Source: Prorocentrum cordatum
Lineage: Eukaryota; Sar; Dinophyceae; Prorocentrales; Prorocentraceae
Assembly: GCA_963575745.1 (NCBI GenBank)
Contig: CAUYUJ010017837.1
Span: 1,663,613-1,727,612 of the forward strand
DNA: 64,000 nt
Direction of reading: 5' to 3'
The position numbers and the translations under genes are program-made. Positions 41,420-51,814 of the stretch are shown one piece after another (positions within the stretch are counted from its first letter, which is position 1; each line of letters starts with the position of its first letter). The notes under the pieces are model-generated. The model did not search any database. It had not been told where the DNA came from and saw nothing but the letters and a program-made list of their open reading frames with translations.

Positions 41420-41950
41420 GCCCTGGCCCACGTCGACGCGCCGGTCGCGCCCCCCCCCCCCCCCCCCTCTGGCCCCCAAAGAAAGTCCGCCAGAAACTGC
41501 GATCAGAACTGCAGATGCGCGGGCCCTTCGCCAATGATTTGTTGGACGCGCACGGGCCACGCCAGACCCCGCGCCGCGCCAATTCATGGCGTGCCCCCGC
41601 GGCGAGATACCTCACAATCGAATCGTGGAAGCCGATCCCGCGCGCCGCTGCAGGGCGCGGGATCGCCCCCTGAGCTGCCGCGACAACCGGCTTTCCCAAC
41701 AAGGCACTCGCTGCGCGCCGCAAGCGCCCCTTGCGCTTGAGCGCTTACCCATTAGGTTGCATAATGTCATGTAACTTACACATACCGAATATATGTGTGG
41801 TTGTTCACCTTCTTCCGTGACCTACTGCACGGATAAGTTGACATTATTCAACATGCCAGCACCTCTCCACCACTTAGATGGCGTGGCAGACGGACTTGAT
41901 TCGTCGCGTCGATCGCAGTTGCCCATGAGGGAGCTTGTAGCACGGCCTCA
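41420..41950. other. Flank left of the 19-kb element
   Basis: C run at 41449-41467 and GC-rich sequence to about 41745. Then 200 bp of noticeably AT-richer DNA (41750-41950) with no gene. The AT-rich part may mean the element boundary is further left than the TIR I identify. Confidence 0.45.
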
Positions 41951-41952
41951 AA

Positions 41953-41985
41953 CCCAGAGGATCCGGGGTTCTATCCGTTAGAACC
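41953..41985 (+). repeat. Left terminal inverted repeat
   Basis: Begins CCCAGAGGATCCGGGGTTCT and continues to GTTAGAACC; pairs with 61021-61053 in inverted orientation at 26 of 33 positions. Itself contains an internal GGTTCTA/TAGAACC palindrome. Confidence 0.6.
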
Positions 41986-41997
41986 GTGGACCGTGGA

Positions 41998-42083
41998 TCT
42001 AACCATGTGGTGTTGTTTTTGATGGATAGAACCATATGATGATGGATAGAACCATATGATGATGGATATAACCGTATGATGAA
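41998..42083 (+). repeat. Subterminal GATAGAACC motifs, left end
   Basis: Three copies of a 21-bp unit close to TGATGGATAGAACCATATGA (starting near 42020, 42041 and 42062) plus a degenerate TCTAACC copy at 41998. The motif GATAGAACC recurs at 60954-61030. Clustered subterminal motifs of this kind are often transposase binding sites. Confidence 0.7.
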
Positions 42084-42106
42084 GTTTTGAATATTTTACT
42101 ACAAAT

Positions 42107-42123
42107 CATGTGGATCGTTTGTG
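42107..42123 (+). repeat. Inner inverted motif, left copy
   Basis: CATGTGGATCGTTTGTG; inverted copy at 60874-60890 differs at one base. Confidence 0.7.
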
Positions 42124-42369
42124 CAAGCATGCTGGCGTCAAGCAGCAGAACCTTCTCTGTTCCGTCAGCTTCATCGCCGACAGTGGAACGAGCCGACCGA
42201 CATGTTACAAATCATTGTAACTATAATGATGTGCCATGTGGTCGTAAAACATGGGCCGATGATGCAATACATTGGGTCGCAGCAGGGGCGCAATGCAACA
42301 TAAACATGCGATCTCCTGATTGGTTAAAACGCTGCCTCAACACAGCCACGTAGTCAATATATTCTCAAA

Positions 42370-42560
42370 TGCGGTCCGCCTCCTCCGCCTCCTCCTTATC
42401 ATCCTCCCCCTCCTTCTCCTCATCCTTTCCCTCTATTCCTCCTTCTCCTCCTGTTCCGTCTTCCCTTCTTCCTCCACATCCTTCCCCCTCCTCCATCCTC
42501 CCTCGCCCAGCCATCCCTCCTCATCCTCCCCTCCTCCATCCCTCGCATATCATCCTTCCC
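42370..42560. repeat. CCT-rich tract
   Basis: CTCCTCCTC/CATCC low complexity, no gene. One of several such tracts inside the 19-kb block (others near 45.2, 52.1-52.3, 54.05-54.15 and 58.5 kb), which mostly fall in introns or between genes. Confidence 0.7.
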
Positions 42561-42849
42561 TGCGGGCACCGTCGACCTCAGACTTGGGGTATGTCGATCG
42601 AAGGTCGAGCAGGGACGGGATAACAGAGAGCAAGCAGGCGAAGGATCGAGGAGGAGGAATCATGCAGAATGTTAATCTGCCAACGGCGGGCTGCGATTCG
42701 AAGCGAAAACGTGCTGCCGATGCCGTTCGGGGCACCTCGGCAGCGGCAGGCGTGGTCCCCGATCTCGCTTCGGAGCGGGAGGGTGCCTAAGCGGGTCTGG
42801 TGGGAATCTCCTGTTCCCAGGTGGACATGATTGTCATTGTTATCTATCT

Positions 42850-43542
42850 GATGAGCGTATGCTGAATCCCCCCCCCCGCAGAACGACACTCATGGATACC
42901 TGGCCACAGGAATCGTTCCCCTCGCACTGAAACGTTAATCATCGCAGCCTGGTTCTGCGCCCAACATCGCTGAGCATCCTCCTCCGCGGCTAATGCGGCT
43001 GCCCGTGCATTGGCATCGCGTTGCCGTTTGGTCTGGGGCCCAGGATCGGCGGCGGAACTACATCTCCCGTTCGCGCCCAAGTTCACGGGCCAGAGCTTGG
43101 GCCCATCGGGCCCGACACTTAGTTTTGAACACAGAGTTGGGATATGTATTTCCGCACCGCACCTTCGCCTCCAGCATTGTCAGATAAACCACGGCCCCTT
43201 CACTGCACTGCGCGCGAAGACCACATCTCCTGACAATGGGGTCCTCGCGCGCAGTGCAGTCCTATCCTCCTCGCTGTCCTCGCGATATTCCTCCGCCTCT
43301 GCTGCCATCATATCGCTAAACACGCCATCCAGGGTCGGGTCGACATTGGTCCCATCGGAGAGGGCGGCTTCCTCGCTCATTTCCTCGTGGCTCTCTGCGG
43401 GGTCGTTCTGAGTCCTCGCCCCCGCTGCCTCCGCCGTGCGGGTCTCCGCCAGAGCATGGCCGTCTGCGACGGTGTCCGTCGCCACAACTGTCACCGCGCC
43501 ATCTGCCGCCGACATCCGCTCATGGTTTCGCGCAGCACTCAA
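42850..43542 (-). CDS. Unidentified exon-like segments, minus strand
   Basis: Three coding-like stretches in different frames. AETRTAEAAGARTQNDPAES...LDGVFSDMMAAEAEEYREDS (43.45-43.24 kb), acidic, with MSAADGAVTVV upstream; EGAVVYLTMLEAKVRCGNTY, PNSVFKTKCRARWAQALARE (43.2-43.09 kb); and QTKRQRDANARAAALAAEED, AQRCWAQNQAAMINVSVRGE (43.05-42.9 kb). They could be exons of a fifth gene at the 3' end of the proposed element, or a decayed one. No domain recognised. Confidence 0.35.
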
Positions 43543-44043
43543 TGGATAAATCTAATTGGCCTTGGTAGCCGAGAACGAGACGGGGAATGGGATGCGCCGT
43601 TTTGTTTGGGACACCGGTTGCGGACAGAACAGAACGTGGGGCAACCCCCATGCACCGTGTCAGCATCCATGTTTCACCCGCTCATCGTTGTGTACCGCTA
43701 CTCAATCTTACACACATTTGTTCATAGTATCCTTCCATTGGTGACTCATAGGTCCTAGCTCATGTTTCACATCGACCCCCTTATGAGGAATGCGCGTTTC
43801 TGGTTTGGGGATGTTCGGGCCTGGTCGTATTCGGGGCGCAGTCACGGCTTATCATGGCAATTTCATGTTGATGGTCCGTCGTTGTTGTTGCGTCAGCAAT
43901 CACAGGGGCGATTATCACACATCTGGCATTATCACGTATACGTTTGTTCTCATTACGGGGAGAGTGGATGAGGAGTGTGACGGGCGTTGTGCAATATGGT
44001 TGCGGTGGTGCGCTGGAATGAGTATGAACCAGGGTAGGACATG

Positions 44044-44045
<2 letters not shown>

Positions 44046-44106
<61 letters not shown>
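44046..44106. repeat. GA microsatellite
   Basis: Uninterrupted (GA)n of about 30 units. Confidence 0.95.
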
Positions 44107-44109
<3 letters not shown>

Positions 44110-46100
44110 GAGCGAGAACGTACAATTGACGATATGGTGAATACCGCGACGAACGGTCAATGCCATTGTTATGCATTGCGAATTCCTCCAAACAGTGCTT
44201 GCTCGATAATTCGCATGGGCAAGGAGTCGACGAAAGTTCCACACCCCGTGCTCCATCGAAACGCGATTGTCTCAACACCATGCACGACCCGACCGCGCAA
44301 AGGGTCCACGCTGCTCCACATGGGCAATGCCGAGACGGCGTCCGATAGCGCGGGTCCACTAGGAACACAGAACATATTGACGACGACACATCGACGACGA
44401 TGGCGACGATTGCGGCGACGGCGACAAGCGGAGCTCGCCGCCACCCCCCGTGTACCAGGCCATACCAGCCGCTTCCAAGTCGCCTCTAAATCGCTTCCAG
44501 ATCGCATCCAAGTGGCCACACCAAGTCCAGACGCTCTAGTCGCCTCCACGCCAGGGAACGACGGACGGGAAGAGGACGACGAGGGAACAGGAGAGGAAGC
44601 GGATAAGGACACGGAGGGGGGGGCGAGGAGAGTGAAGTGAGGAGAAGAAGGAGACGAAGGTGAGATGGAGGATTTCCGAGACTGCGTCATGTTCCTCATC
44701 TTCATCATCATCTTCCTCCTCATATACGCCCGTCGTCGCATTATTCATCCCCCCCTCCTCTGCCGCCTCCACCCCTCCCCCCTCGCCCACATCATCCCAC
44801 GCCATTCTCTTCGTATAGTTCAGTCGATTCCTCATAGTTGTTCTTATCCTCTGTCATCTGTGCGTCGTCCCCTAGGCCTCCTCACACGTCCCCGCCCCCT
44901 CGTATGTCTCATGTTATCATCCCTCATCCGCCGCCTGCGCCTCCTCAGCAACATCATCATGGGGTCATCCTCGTTACATGCCCATCGCATCCGCCTCATG
45001 CGCTCACACGTGCTCAGCCTCGGTTACGTGCGACTGAGCAATTGCCGTCGACGGCGGCAGTGGCGAGAATGACGGAATGCCGACTTGTCAGGGGAGGCCA
45101 TCGCACACAGCAACGAGCCAGCAGTGACACGCATTCACAAATGATGCAGACGTGCGCACAGTGCGCGCACTTGGCGAGCACAGGATTATAGACATCGGCA
45201 GGTGGGTTCGTCGAGGAGGAGGGGGGGTGAAGAGGAGGAAGATGAGGATGGGGAGGATGATGGGGCGCGGTGGTGGAGGATGAGGAGGGGGAGGAGGAGG
45301 GTGGAGGAAGAGGAGGAGGAGGAGGAGGAGGAGGAGGAGGAGGAGGCGGACGAGGCGGATGGGGCGGACACGATGGATGAGGAGGGGAATCTAGAAGACG
45401 AGGGGGAACCGTCTCAAACATCGCACACCCAAATCACCATCTTGCCCGTCCTCCTCATCGTATTCATGCTCCTCATCATGGTCATCCTCCGTAGCATCCG
45501 CATCGTCATCATCTGTGTCCTCATCGTGTTCCTCTGTGTCAGCATCCTCATATTATCTGCATGTTCGTGATCAGTCTTTCATGTAGTCTCACGTGGCCGT
45601 ACGCCTTGCCCTTCTCATCTGCATCGTTACGTTCGCCGTCCTCGTGACATATGTCACCGCCTCGACTATAGTCATTACCAGTCTCATATTCCATTATACC
45701 CTCATCCTGGATAGCTCACCGAATCCCCAAGCTTACACTCTCGTACACGTATTGTGCCTCCCACCACTGCCTGGGCACGCGCGCCAATGGTCGAAGCAAA
45801 AAACAGCGCCTCGCTACGCGACGGCACCATGCAAATATTGAAAGGCAGCATTGGCACATGCTGAGCGTGCGAGCGCCGCGCGCCAGCAACTGATATTGGA
45901 GCTGAGAGATGCCTATCCAGCATGCTCGTCACGTGGCAGGTGTCATGTATGGTTATGGAGCTAGTCTTAACTGTCTATCATGTCAGACGCAACTCATTTC
46001 AGACTCGACTCAGGCCATATTCGGGCTCAATCAGCCTCGATCATCTTCAGACGCGCGCGATTTACCGTGACGCTAAACTGTGATCAGACTCGACCCAAAC
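44110..46100. other. No supportable gene
   Basis: Includes a GGA-rich tract (45210-45360) and CATCATCC/CGTCATCC low complexity (44690-45000 and 45430-45560). Frames open there are compositional. No recognisable coding sequence on either strand. Confidence 0.5.
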
Positions 46101-46112
46101 TCAACAAACACT

Positions 46113-46191
46113 CAATTCAGACTAAATTCAGACTAAATTCAGACTAAACTCAGACTAAATTCAGACTAAAGTCAGACTAAATTCAGACTCA
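46113..46191. repeat. 11-bp ATTCAGACTAA minisatellite
   Basis: About seven copies of an 11-bp unit, flanked on the left by degenerate TTCAGACTCGACTCA versions from 45985. Shares its period and TTCAGAC core with arrays at 51430-51556 and 57965-58117. Confidence 0.9.
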
Positions 46192-46336
46192 CAGTGTCAT
46201 GTCTATGGTGCCATGTCACCTGTTCGTATCACATTCTATGTTAGAGACATATGCTCAGTCTTCTAAACGGTGTGTTCGAGCTGATCGAGTTCTCTTCAAT
46301 TACTGGGGCATGTCTGGCTACTAAGTCAGTGAGCTC

Positions 46337-47690
46337 CTAGTCCGTTAACGCGTCTTGCCCGCGCTGCCGGCATGCGACCGACATCAAAACGAGAGTACAC
46401 ACAGCTTCACAGAACTCCTTAGGATAAACTGCAGAGGCATGCTGGTTCCGCCCGCAAACCCACACGTCTGGCCTCCAGCCAGTTGTAGAAGATCTCGCGC
46501 TCACGCGCCTGCCTCTCGCCTTGGGGCGAGGAGTGTCCTCGAACAAACGTCGAGGGCGTCGAAACGTGTCCTGCAGCCTGCGTTTTGCTACTTTGCACTC
46601 CACCTTGAGCATGCCGTTCACCACTTCGGGGTTGTGGGTGGTGGATAAAAACAATGGCTTCAATGTCGGAGCGCCAAACCCCCCTAGATATGTGACAACT
46701 CTATGCGCACCGATTGCTGACGAGGCGACCTCAATACACGGCATTTTTGGTAGGCTTGAATTCACAGGGTTTTCCAAGATACTGTACACGCTGCGAGCAC
46801 AGGCCAGCGTCATCAGCCATGACCTTGGTCGCACACATTGGTCAACATCTCACAATTTTTGACCCCCAGATCGATCGTCAAACTACCGACCTGTACATAA
46901 TCATCGTTGTCACATGTCGTCTCCCTTTCATCGTCCCATCGATCGTCGTCGACATCTCTAACAATCCACATCACCATCCTTGTCCTCCGCTTCCTCATCG
47001 CCGTCGGCCGATAGATCAGATCGCAATGCGCCCATCCATCTCTGGCGCATGTAGGGCTCGCGCGTCACCATAGCACACATGTTTGCTTCCAGCACCGGTC
47101 GTACGCGAGCATCCCCAAATATATTGTGATCCCGCCGCCCCGTCGTCGCACGTGTCATGTTAACCCAGGTGCTGCATTCGTTTTCGAACATGACCGTTGC
47201 ACCGTGGCGCAGTTGAAGTACTGAGTAACCTGCCCAGATGACCCCTTCCAAAGTGCAGGCGCCCTCAGATATGTGACCCTTCCTGAAGGATTCAGAAACG
47301 ACTCGACAGGGTCCAACAGGTGGCTATCCCCAGGGCACGTACTCACCCTGGGGGCAGCACCGAGTCGGAACCTGTTGATGCGTATCTCCCCTTTCGGATC
47401 CTGTCGAATTTACGGCTGGCGCCGCCTGCGTTTTGCACGAGGTCGCTCGCCATCCCCTCCCCGCAGAACATCTCGAACAAGTCGAGTACGCGAGGTGGGT
47501 CTCGACTCATCATTCCCTCCACCTCTGTCTGGGCCATCCGAATGATCTCCATCATGTTCGATTGGTTTAGCCTCCTCTGGCGCCTCGACGGCGCGAGCTC
47601 CTTCGACCTCTCCCTCACCCATCGGGGAATCCCTCTCGCCTGGGCTACCATCATGGCGCGAGAAGCATGGTAGATCGGCACTAGGAGCAA
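46337..47690 (-). CDS. DNA-methyltransferase-like protein, three exon segments
   Basis: Minus-strand gene in three pieces. Exon A (47690-about 47360): IPRWVRERSKELAPSRRQRR, SNMMEIIRMAQTEVEGMMSR, then the SAM-site-like VLDLFEMFCGEGMASDLVQN and KFDRI. Exon B (about 47236-47080): GVIWAGYSVLQLRHGATVMF, ENECSTWVNMTRATTGRRDH, NIFGD, ANMCAM. Exon C (about 46829-46337): ACARSVYSILENPVNSSLPK, HRVVTYLGGFGAPTLKPLFL, and a C-terminal YPKEFCEAVCTLV before the stop. Motif order (DLF-x4-G-x-G, CST, ENP, FGAPTLKP, AYP-x2-F) matches a multicopy dinoflagellate family resembling cytosine-5 methyltransferases (motifs I, IV, VI). The usual Pro-Cys reads Glu-Cys here (NECSTW), so catalysis is doubtful. Joining B to C cleanly needs a GA donor (ATGGT|GACGCG) and AAG|G acceptor; the start and the A-B junction are not resolved. 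It may be read as a continuation of the transposase-like gene upstream. Confidence 0.62.
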
Positions 47691-50390
47691 AAATGTAAGT
47701 GTTGCCGCCGACTTGGCCCAAAATATCGAAACAGTAGAACACGGATGTTTCCATTGTGCGTTTGTGTGCGGCCTGGGCGCACAACCTGAGTGCCAGGTTA
47801 AGATGCTCGTCAGTGAAAGTCGCTGTCACCTTTGGGTTGCCAAGATCGAAACTCCTCGAATGGTTCAGAAATGCGGGCGCGCTCTGTGGCCACGCGATAG
47901 GAATGCGAGGAGTGCCAGATGGAGAGGAGGGGCAGGGGCAGAAGCACAAGCAAGAGGAGGGCATGCATGCAAAGACGGAGGTGAGGGATGCAGAGGGTGA
48001 GAAAGACGAGGAGGCGGAGGAGGGGGGGAGGGAGTGGGGAGTGGAGGAGCTGATCTTGCTCCCCCCTCCCCACATCCTCCCAGTCAGCTGTGCCACAATC
48101 CCCGCCCCGTTGTTCACCGCCCAGGGCTCCTGATGGTAGGTGACCGAAGCTGTGGTGTTTTGGCAACTGGTGAATCCCGGCCTTGTCCCCCTCAAAGATA
48201 TGCACCGCGCACGTATCCAGGGGCTTCTGATATTCAGGAATCGTGAGCTGCGTTCGAGCTGACCGACATGTGTTGCACCACTCCTCTAACGCTAGCCCCG
48301 CACGGAGAAGATGCACACCCTTTTGGACCATGTGCAAGTGTTTCTGGAGCATGTAGATTGAGAAATTTAGCAATACGTGACATTCGGCTGCCTTTACCCG
48401 CATCATGCCGCCAGGGTGTGGGTCGGGACGATCTGACGGCAGAATCTTATCTGTGATTGTGCCAAGCCTCATGTCCGCGGGAACATCGGCGTAGTCGTAC
48501 CAAGACTCTAGATCGTGCACAAGGCGTCGAAGTCGGTTGGGGGCGTTTGTTTTCCAGGGGTTCGCATGCAAGACGCGCATGAATGCGCACGATGCGACCA
48601 TCATCATATTCCCAAGATATACAGTGTGCAGTGAATCGATCGCTAACGTTCTCACTGGGTTCGTCCCGGGGGCCCGAGAGAAAATCTGTGAACGATGTAT
48701 GACCCAATCGGTCTTTTTCTTCCCCGATATATCGTAATGCGTCCTCCAAAATACAGCTTCAAAGGGTAGATCGTACTGCTCGAACAAGTTGGGGTTAATC
48801 ATGGATGGGCTGGGGTCCAACCTATCAAGCCGTTCAAGGCCAAGTTCTGGAAAACCTGGAATCGAACTCATGAGCACTCAGCCCTTCGCCGATCTCCCAC
48901 TTATCTCATATGTTAGACATCCTAGAATGGCAGACCGAAGCTTCTCCGAATTAACATTGATGCGGATCTCGCACCGCTCACATGCTCTCTCGTATTCATC
49001 TTCGTCCCTGTCTGGGTACAACATGCCATCACTGGTAATAAAACCAGGCCCCGTGATGTGCATACAATCTTTAGGGCAATCGCATATAGGGCATGGATTG
49101 TACGCGTGTGCCCACGACGACAGGCCGAAACTTTTTTGGTACTCTGCCCAGTCCCCCTTCAGGTGTAAAATCATACAACGAAATCCCCCCAAGGATTCTC
49201 CAGGAATGTTCAGCTCATCGAAAGGGTCCCAGGGCGACCCGTCGTGTCGGCACGGAGGAACAGTCCCGTTGACGAGGGCCTCAAGCATCCACGCAGCGAC
49301 GTGAAACATCGCATGCACACTGCAATGGCCACCGCAACCGCATTCACAGTACTCCGATGTTCGAAGGAAGCCGAGGAGATGTCTCTTTTTCGTTATGAGG
49401 TTAATGATGCTCACACCCAACAGTGAGTCCGCCGACCCAGAAGGGTCCATGGCATATGACCACATCTCGGAAACACCAGCGTTTGGGGAGTTGGTGGTCA
49501 GTACAAGCCACGGTGAAACTGTTCCAACCACGTATGTGGTATTCGAGCGACCAACTCTGACCATGCACATGAGCTTCAATAACTTTGTTCATGTTACACT
49601 GCACCCCCAGGTGGAATAAACACGCACGCACGCACTCGTACAGCATGCGCGTTGAGTATGCGCTTGTATAAAACCACCCACAGCAACAGTGCGATTACAT
49701 GTGGCAGCTGTGGTTGCATTCGTGCGTGCGTGCGCGTGCGCGCGTGCGTATATCGATATGCACCATGGCGTATGTAGCTGTGCATGGGCGTCGGGTAAGG
49801 CGACAGCCCACGCGCTCGATTCTACCTGCTGACACGGGCGTGTATCGCACACCATCTGCATAGATACCAAGTGGTAGAGGGAACGATCCTGTCTCGGCAA
49901 GGGAGCGGATGGTCATCGGATTTGAAGCGTATGCTGGTAGAGACATCACACTATCGGGATTAGTCACGTCCCCCCGCCTGAGCATATCACGAAGGCCTGG
50001 TGTCGCATTTACCTCATTGGCAATCGTGTGCATCACTGATTTGAACACGACGCTGCGTGACTTCTGGGTTGGGTCACTCTTTGAGAATATCGGAATATCA
50101 GCTCTGTAATATGGCCCACCCCGTGGCATCCGACGTTTGATATGTTTCGAATAGCGGCCACTTGGCAGCCCTGGGGGGAGCGCTAGTTGTTTGAAGTTTG
50201 AACCAGGGACCCCACTCATAACTGCGTAATGTGATATGATGCACATGTCCTTTGAAGTAATACGCTTGCAGCTGCCATGTATCGCAAGCAGTGTATCGAA
50301 CAGTTTTGCAGAATTGAGTCGGGCCGCGGGTGTACAGTAGCGGTTGAATTTCCCATAACGCCGCGACATCTTGGGTTTGGGCAACAAACG
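47410..50390 (-). CDS. Transposase-like gene with introns
   Basis: Coding pieces, transcription order. Exon 1, about 50370-49830: MSRRYGKFNRYCTPAARLNS, SGVPGSNFKQLALPPGLPSG, VFKSVMHTIANEVNATPGLR, LPLGIYADGVRYTP. Exon 2, about 49480-48160, in two frames that overlap at 48878 (a further small intron or frame shift there): GVSIINLITKKRHLLGFLRT, SEYCECGCGGHCSVHA, CRHDGSPWDPFDE, CMILHLKGDWAEYQKSFGLS, PCPICDCPKDC, CERCEIRINV, IPGFPELGLERLDRLDPSPS, EAVFWRTHYDISGKK, TLAIDSLHTVYLGN, HQLPKHHSF. Exon 3, from about 47860: SFDLGNPKVTATFTDEHLNL, ALRLCAQAAHKRTMETSVFY. The conserved set (C-x-C-x2-C, GDWAE, PC-x2-C, D-x-LH-x3-LG, PKHH, TF-DE-LN) defines a high-copy dinoflagellate family. Its copy number and Asp/Asp/Glu-bearing motifs suggest a transposase; not verified. 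A broken relative lies at 25.9-27.1 kb. Exact splice sites and the C-terminal end are unresolved; the last frame stops at 47410. Confidence 0.62.
47865..48155 (-). other. Probable intron of the transposase-like gene
   Basis: Separates PKHHSF from SFDLGNPKVTATF, which are joined by about ten residues in relatives. The interval is pyrimidine/purine-skewed (CTCCTC on the sense strand), as are other introns in this block. A GT donor follows the AGCTTCG codons; the acceptor is near TTCGAG|GAG. Confidence 0.5.
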
Positions 50391-50753
50391 AGCTACCGTG
50401 AAGGAAGGGGGGGACAGACCACGAGCCGACAGTGTGATGTTTGGGTTAGGACCTCGGGAGTGTACAGACAGAGATCGGAACAAAGAATGCGAATGCGCAC
50501 CTGGGCGACATGAGGCGTTTACAGGCAGTGTCGCGAAATCATCGCGACTTGGGCAGTAGACAGTCCTCCAGTCATGCGCATCCACTCGTTCATCATTCGC
50601 GCCGCTGTGATCAGTTGTGGTGGTCGCACATGCTATAGTGTACCCTATCATTTACACGCATGTGTCATAGAGCGGCGTGGCACATGGCGTGTCTGCATTG
50701 CGCAATGTGGGCGTGGTGAGCGATGCGTGACGGAGGGGATGAGACTGGAACAG

Positions 50754-50940
50754 TCATTCACAAACGGAGCGCAGCACGAACATTGAAATTGCCCGTGTCG
50801 AGACGTTACGGTCAACAGAACGATGGCACAGCTTACATCTGCCAGGCTCGCACCCTACGGGCGCATGCGTCAAATACCAAGTGCTCACACCTGGCAAAGC
50901 ATGCGTCGCGCGAGCCTTCTCAGCGCCCTCGCGTGTGCTC
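50754..50940 (-). CDS. Possible 5' exon with Cys cluster
   Basis: Minus-strand frame EGAEKARATHALPGVSTWYL, THAPVGCEPGRCKLCHRSVD then RNVSTRAISMF has coding character and a C-x4-C-x2-C-H cluster. It lies about 0.4 kb upstream of the first recognised exon of the transposase-like gene; many transposases carry an N-terminal zinc cluster. Splice sites not identified. Confidence 0.35.
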
Positions 50941-51429
50941 GGGTCTACGCATGGAGCGACCGTCATCGTCCCTGATATCATGATCACCCACCTGTGTCGT
51001 CGTCATGGGGTACAATAGACCACCGTCATCGTGTTTAACATACATGCCATCGTCACCGTCGTCGTCGCTGGCTTCGTTGTGCGCTGCCTCAGCTGCTCTG
51101 CTGCATGCGCTACCATCTAAACCACATTCTAGCATATCATGATGACCATCAAATCGTCATCGCATCTGTCCGTGTATGCCCCATCCTCTGCCCACAACCC
51201 CCTCATCATATATATCATCTCGTTGCGCGCCTCACAGACCCTTCAGCGCCTGTGAGCGAGCATAGCAATAGACCCAGCACTGTTAAATTGTGCAGACTTG
51301 TGCACGCGGGACAGCAGGCAACGATCTATCCCAAGAACACGGCAACTTTCTGCCGAACAGAACGGCCAGCAGCATACCAGATACCAGAATTCTGCGGTGA
51401 ACCAAGGAAATCATCGGCCCCCAAATTCA

Positions 51430-51556
51430 GACAAATTCAAACGGTTTTCAAACGGTTTTCAGACGGTTTTCAGACAGTGAGTTTTATATGTGTTTTTACG
51501 CTTATTCTGAATTTCAGACGGTTTTCAGACGGTTTTCAGACGGTTTTCAGACACGG
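51430..51556. repeat. 11-bp ACGGTTTTCAG minisatellite
   Basis: Two clusters, 51430-51477 and 51517-51556, of an 11-bp unit ACGGTTTTCAG (core TTCAGAC across the junction), separated by about 40 bp. Located downstream of the coiled-coil gene. Confidence 0.88.
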
Positions 51557-51814
51557 TGTGTTTTCAGTGTGGTTTGGGCCGGCGACCGGTCCGCGGGGAG
51601 GTCCAACTGGGTATCTGTCGTATTATGCTGCCAGTGTTGCTGCCATGCCATCCGATTGAGCAAAACAACCATTCACGTGCAAGTGCGAACTCGGATTTGA
51701 ACAGACAGCATACACGAATTGCAGTTCGTTGGTCCCGACCCCGACCAGGATGCATCCAGGGGGGCCTTCTGTTCGATCCAAGCTAACAATTGCTACACAA
51801 TGGTTCGAGTACAT

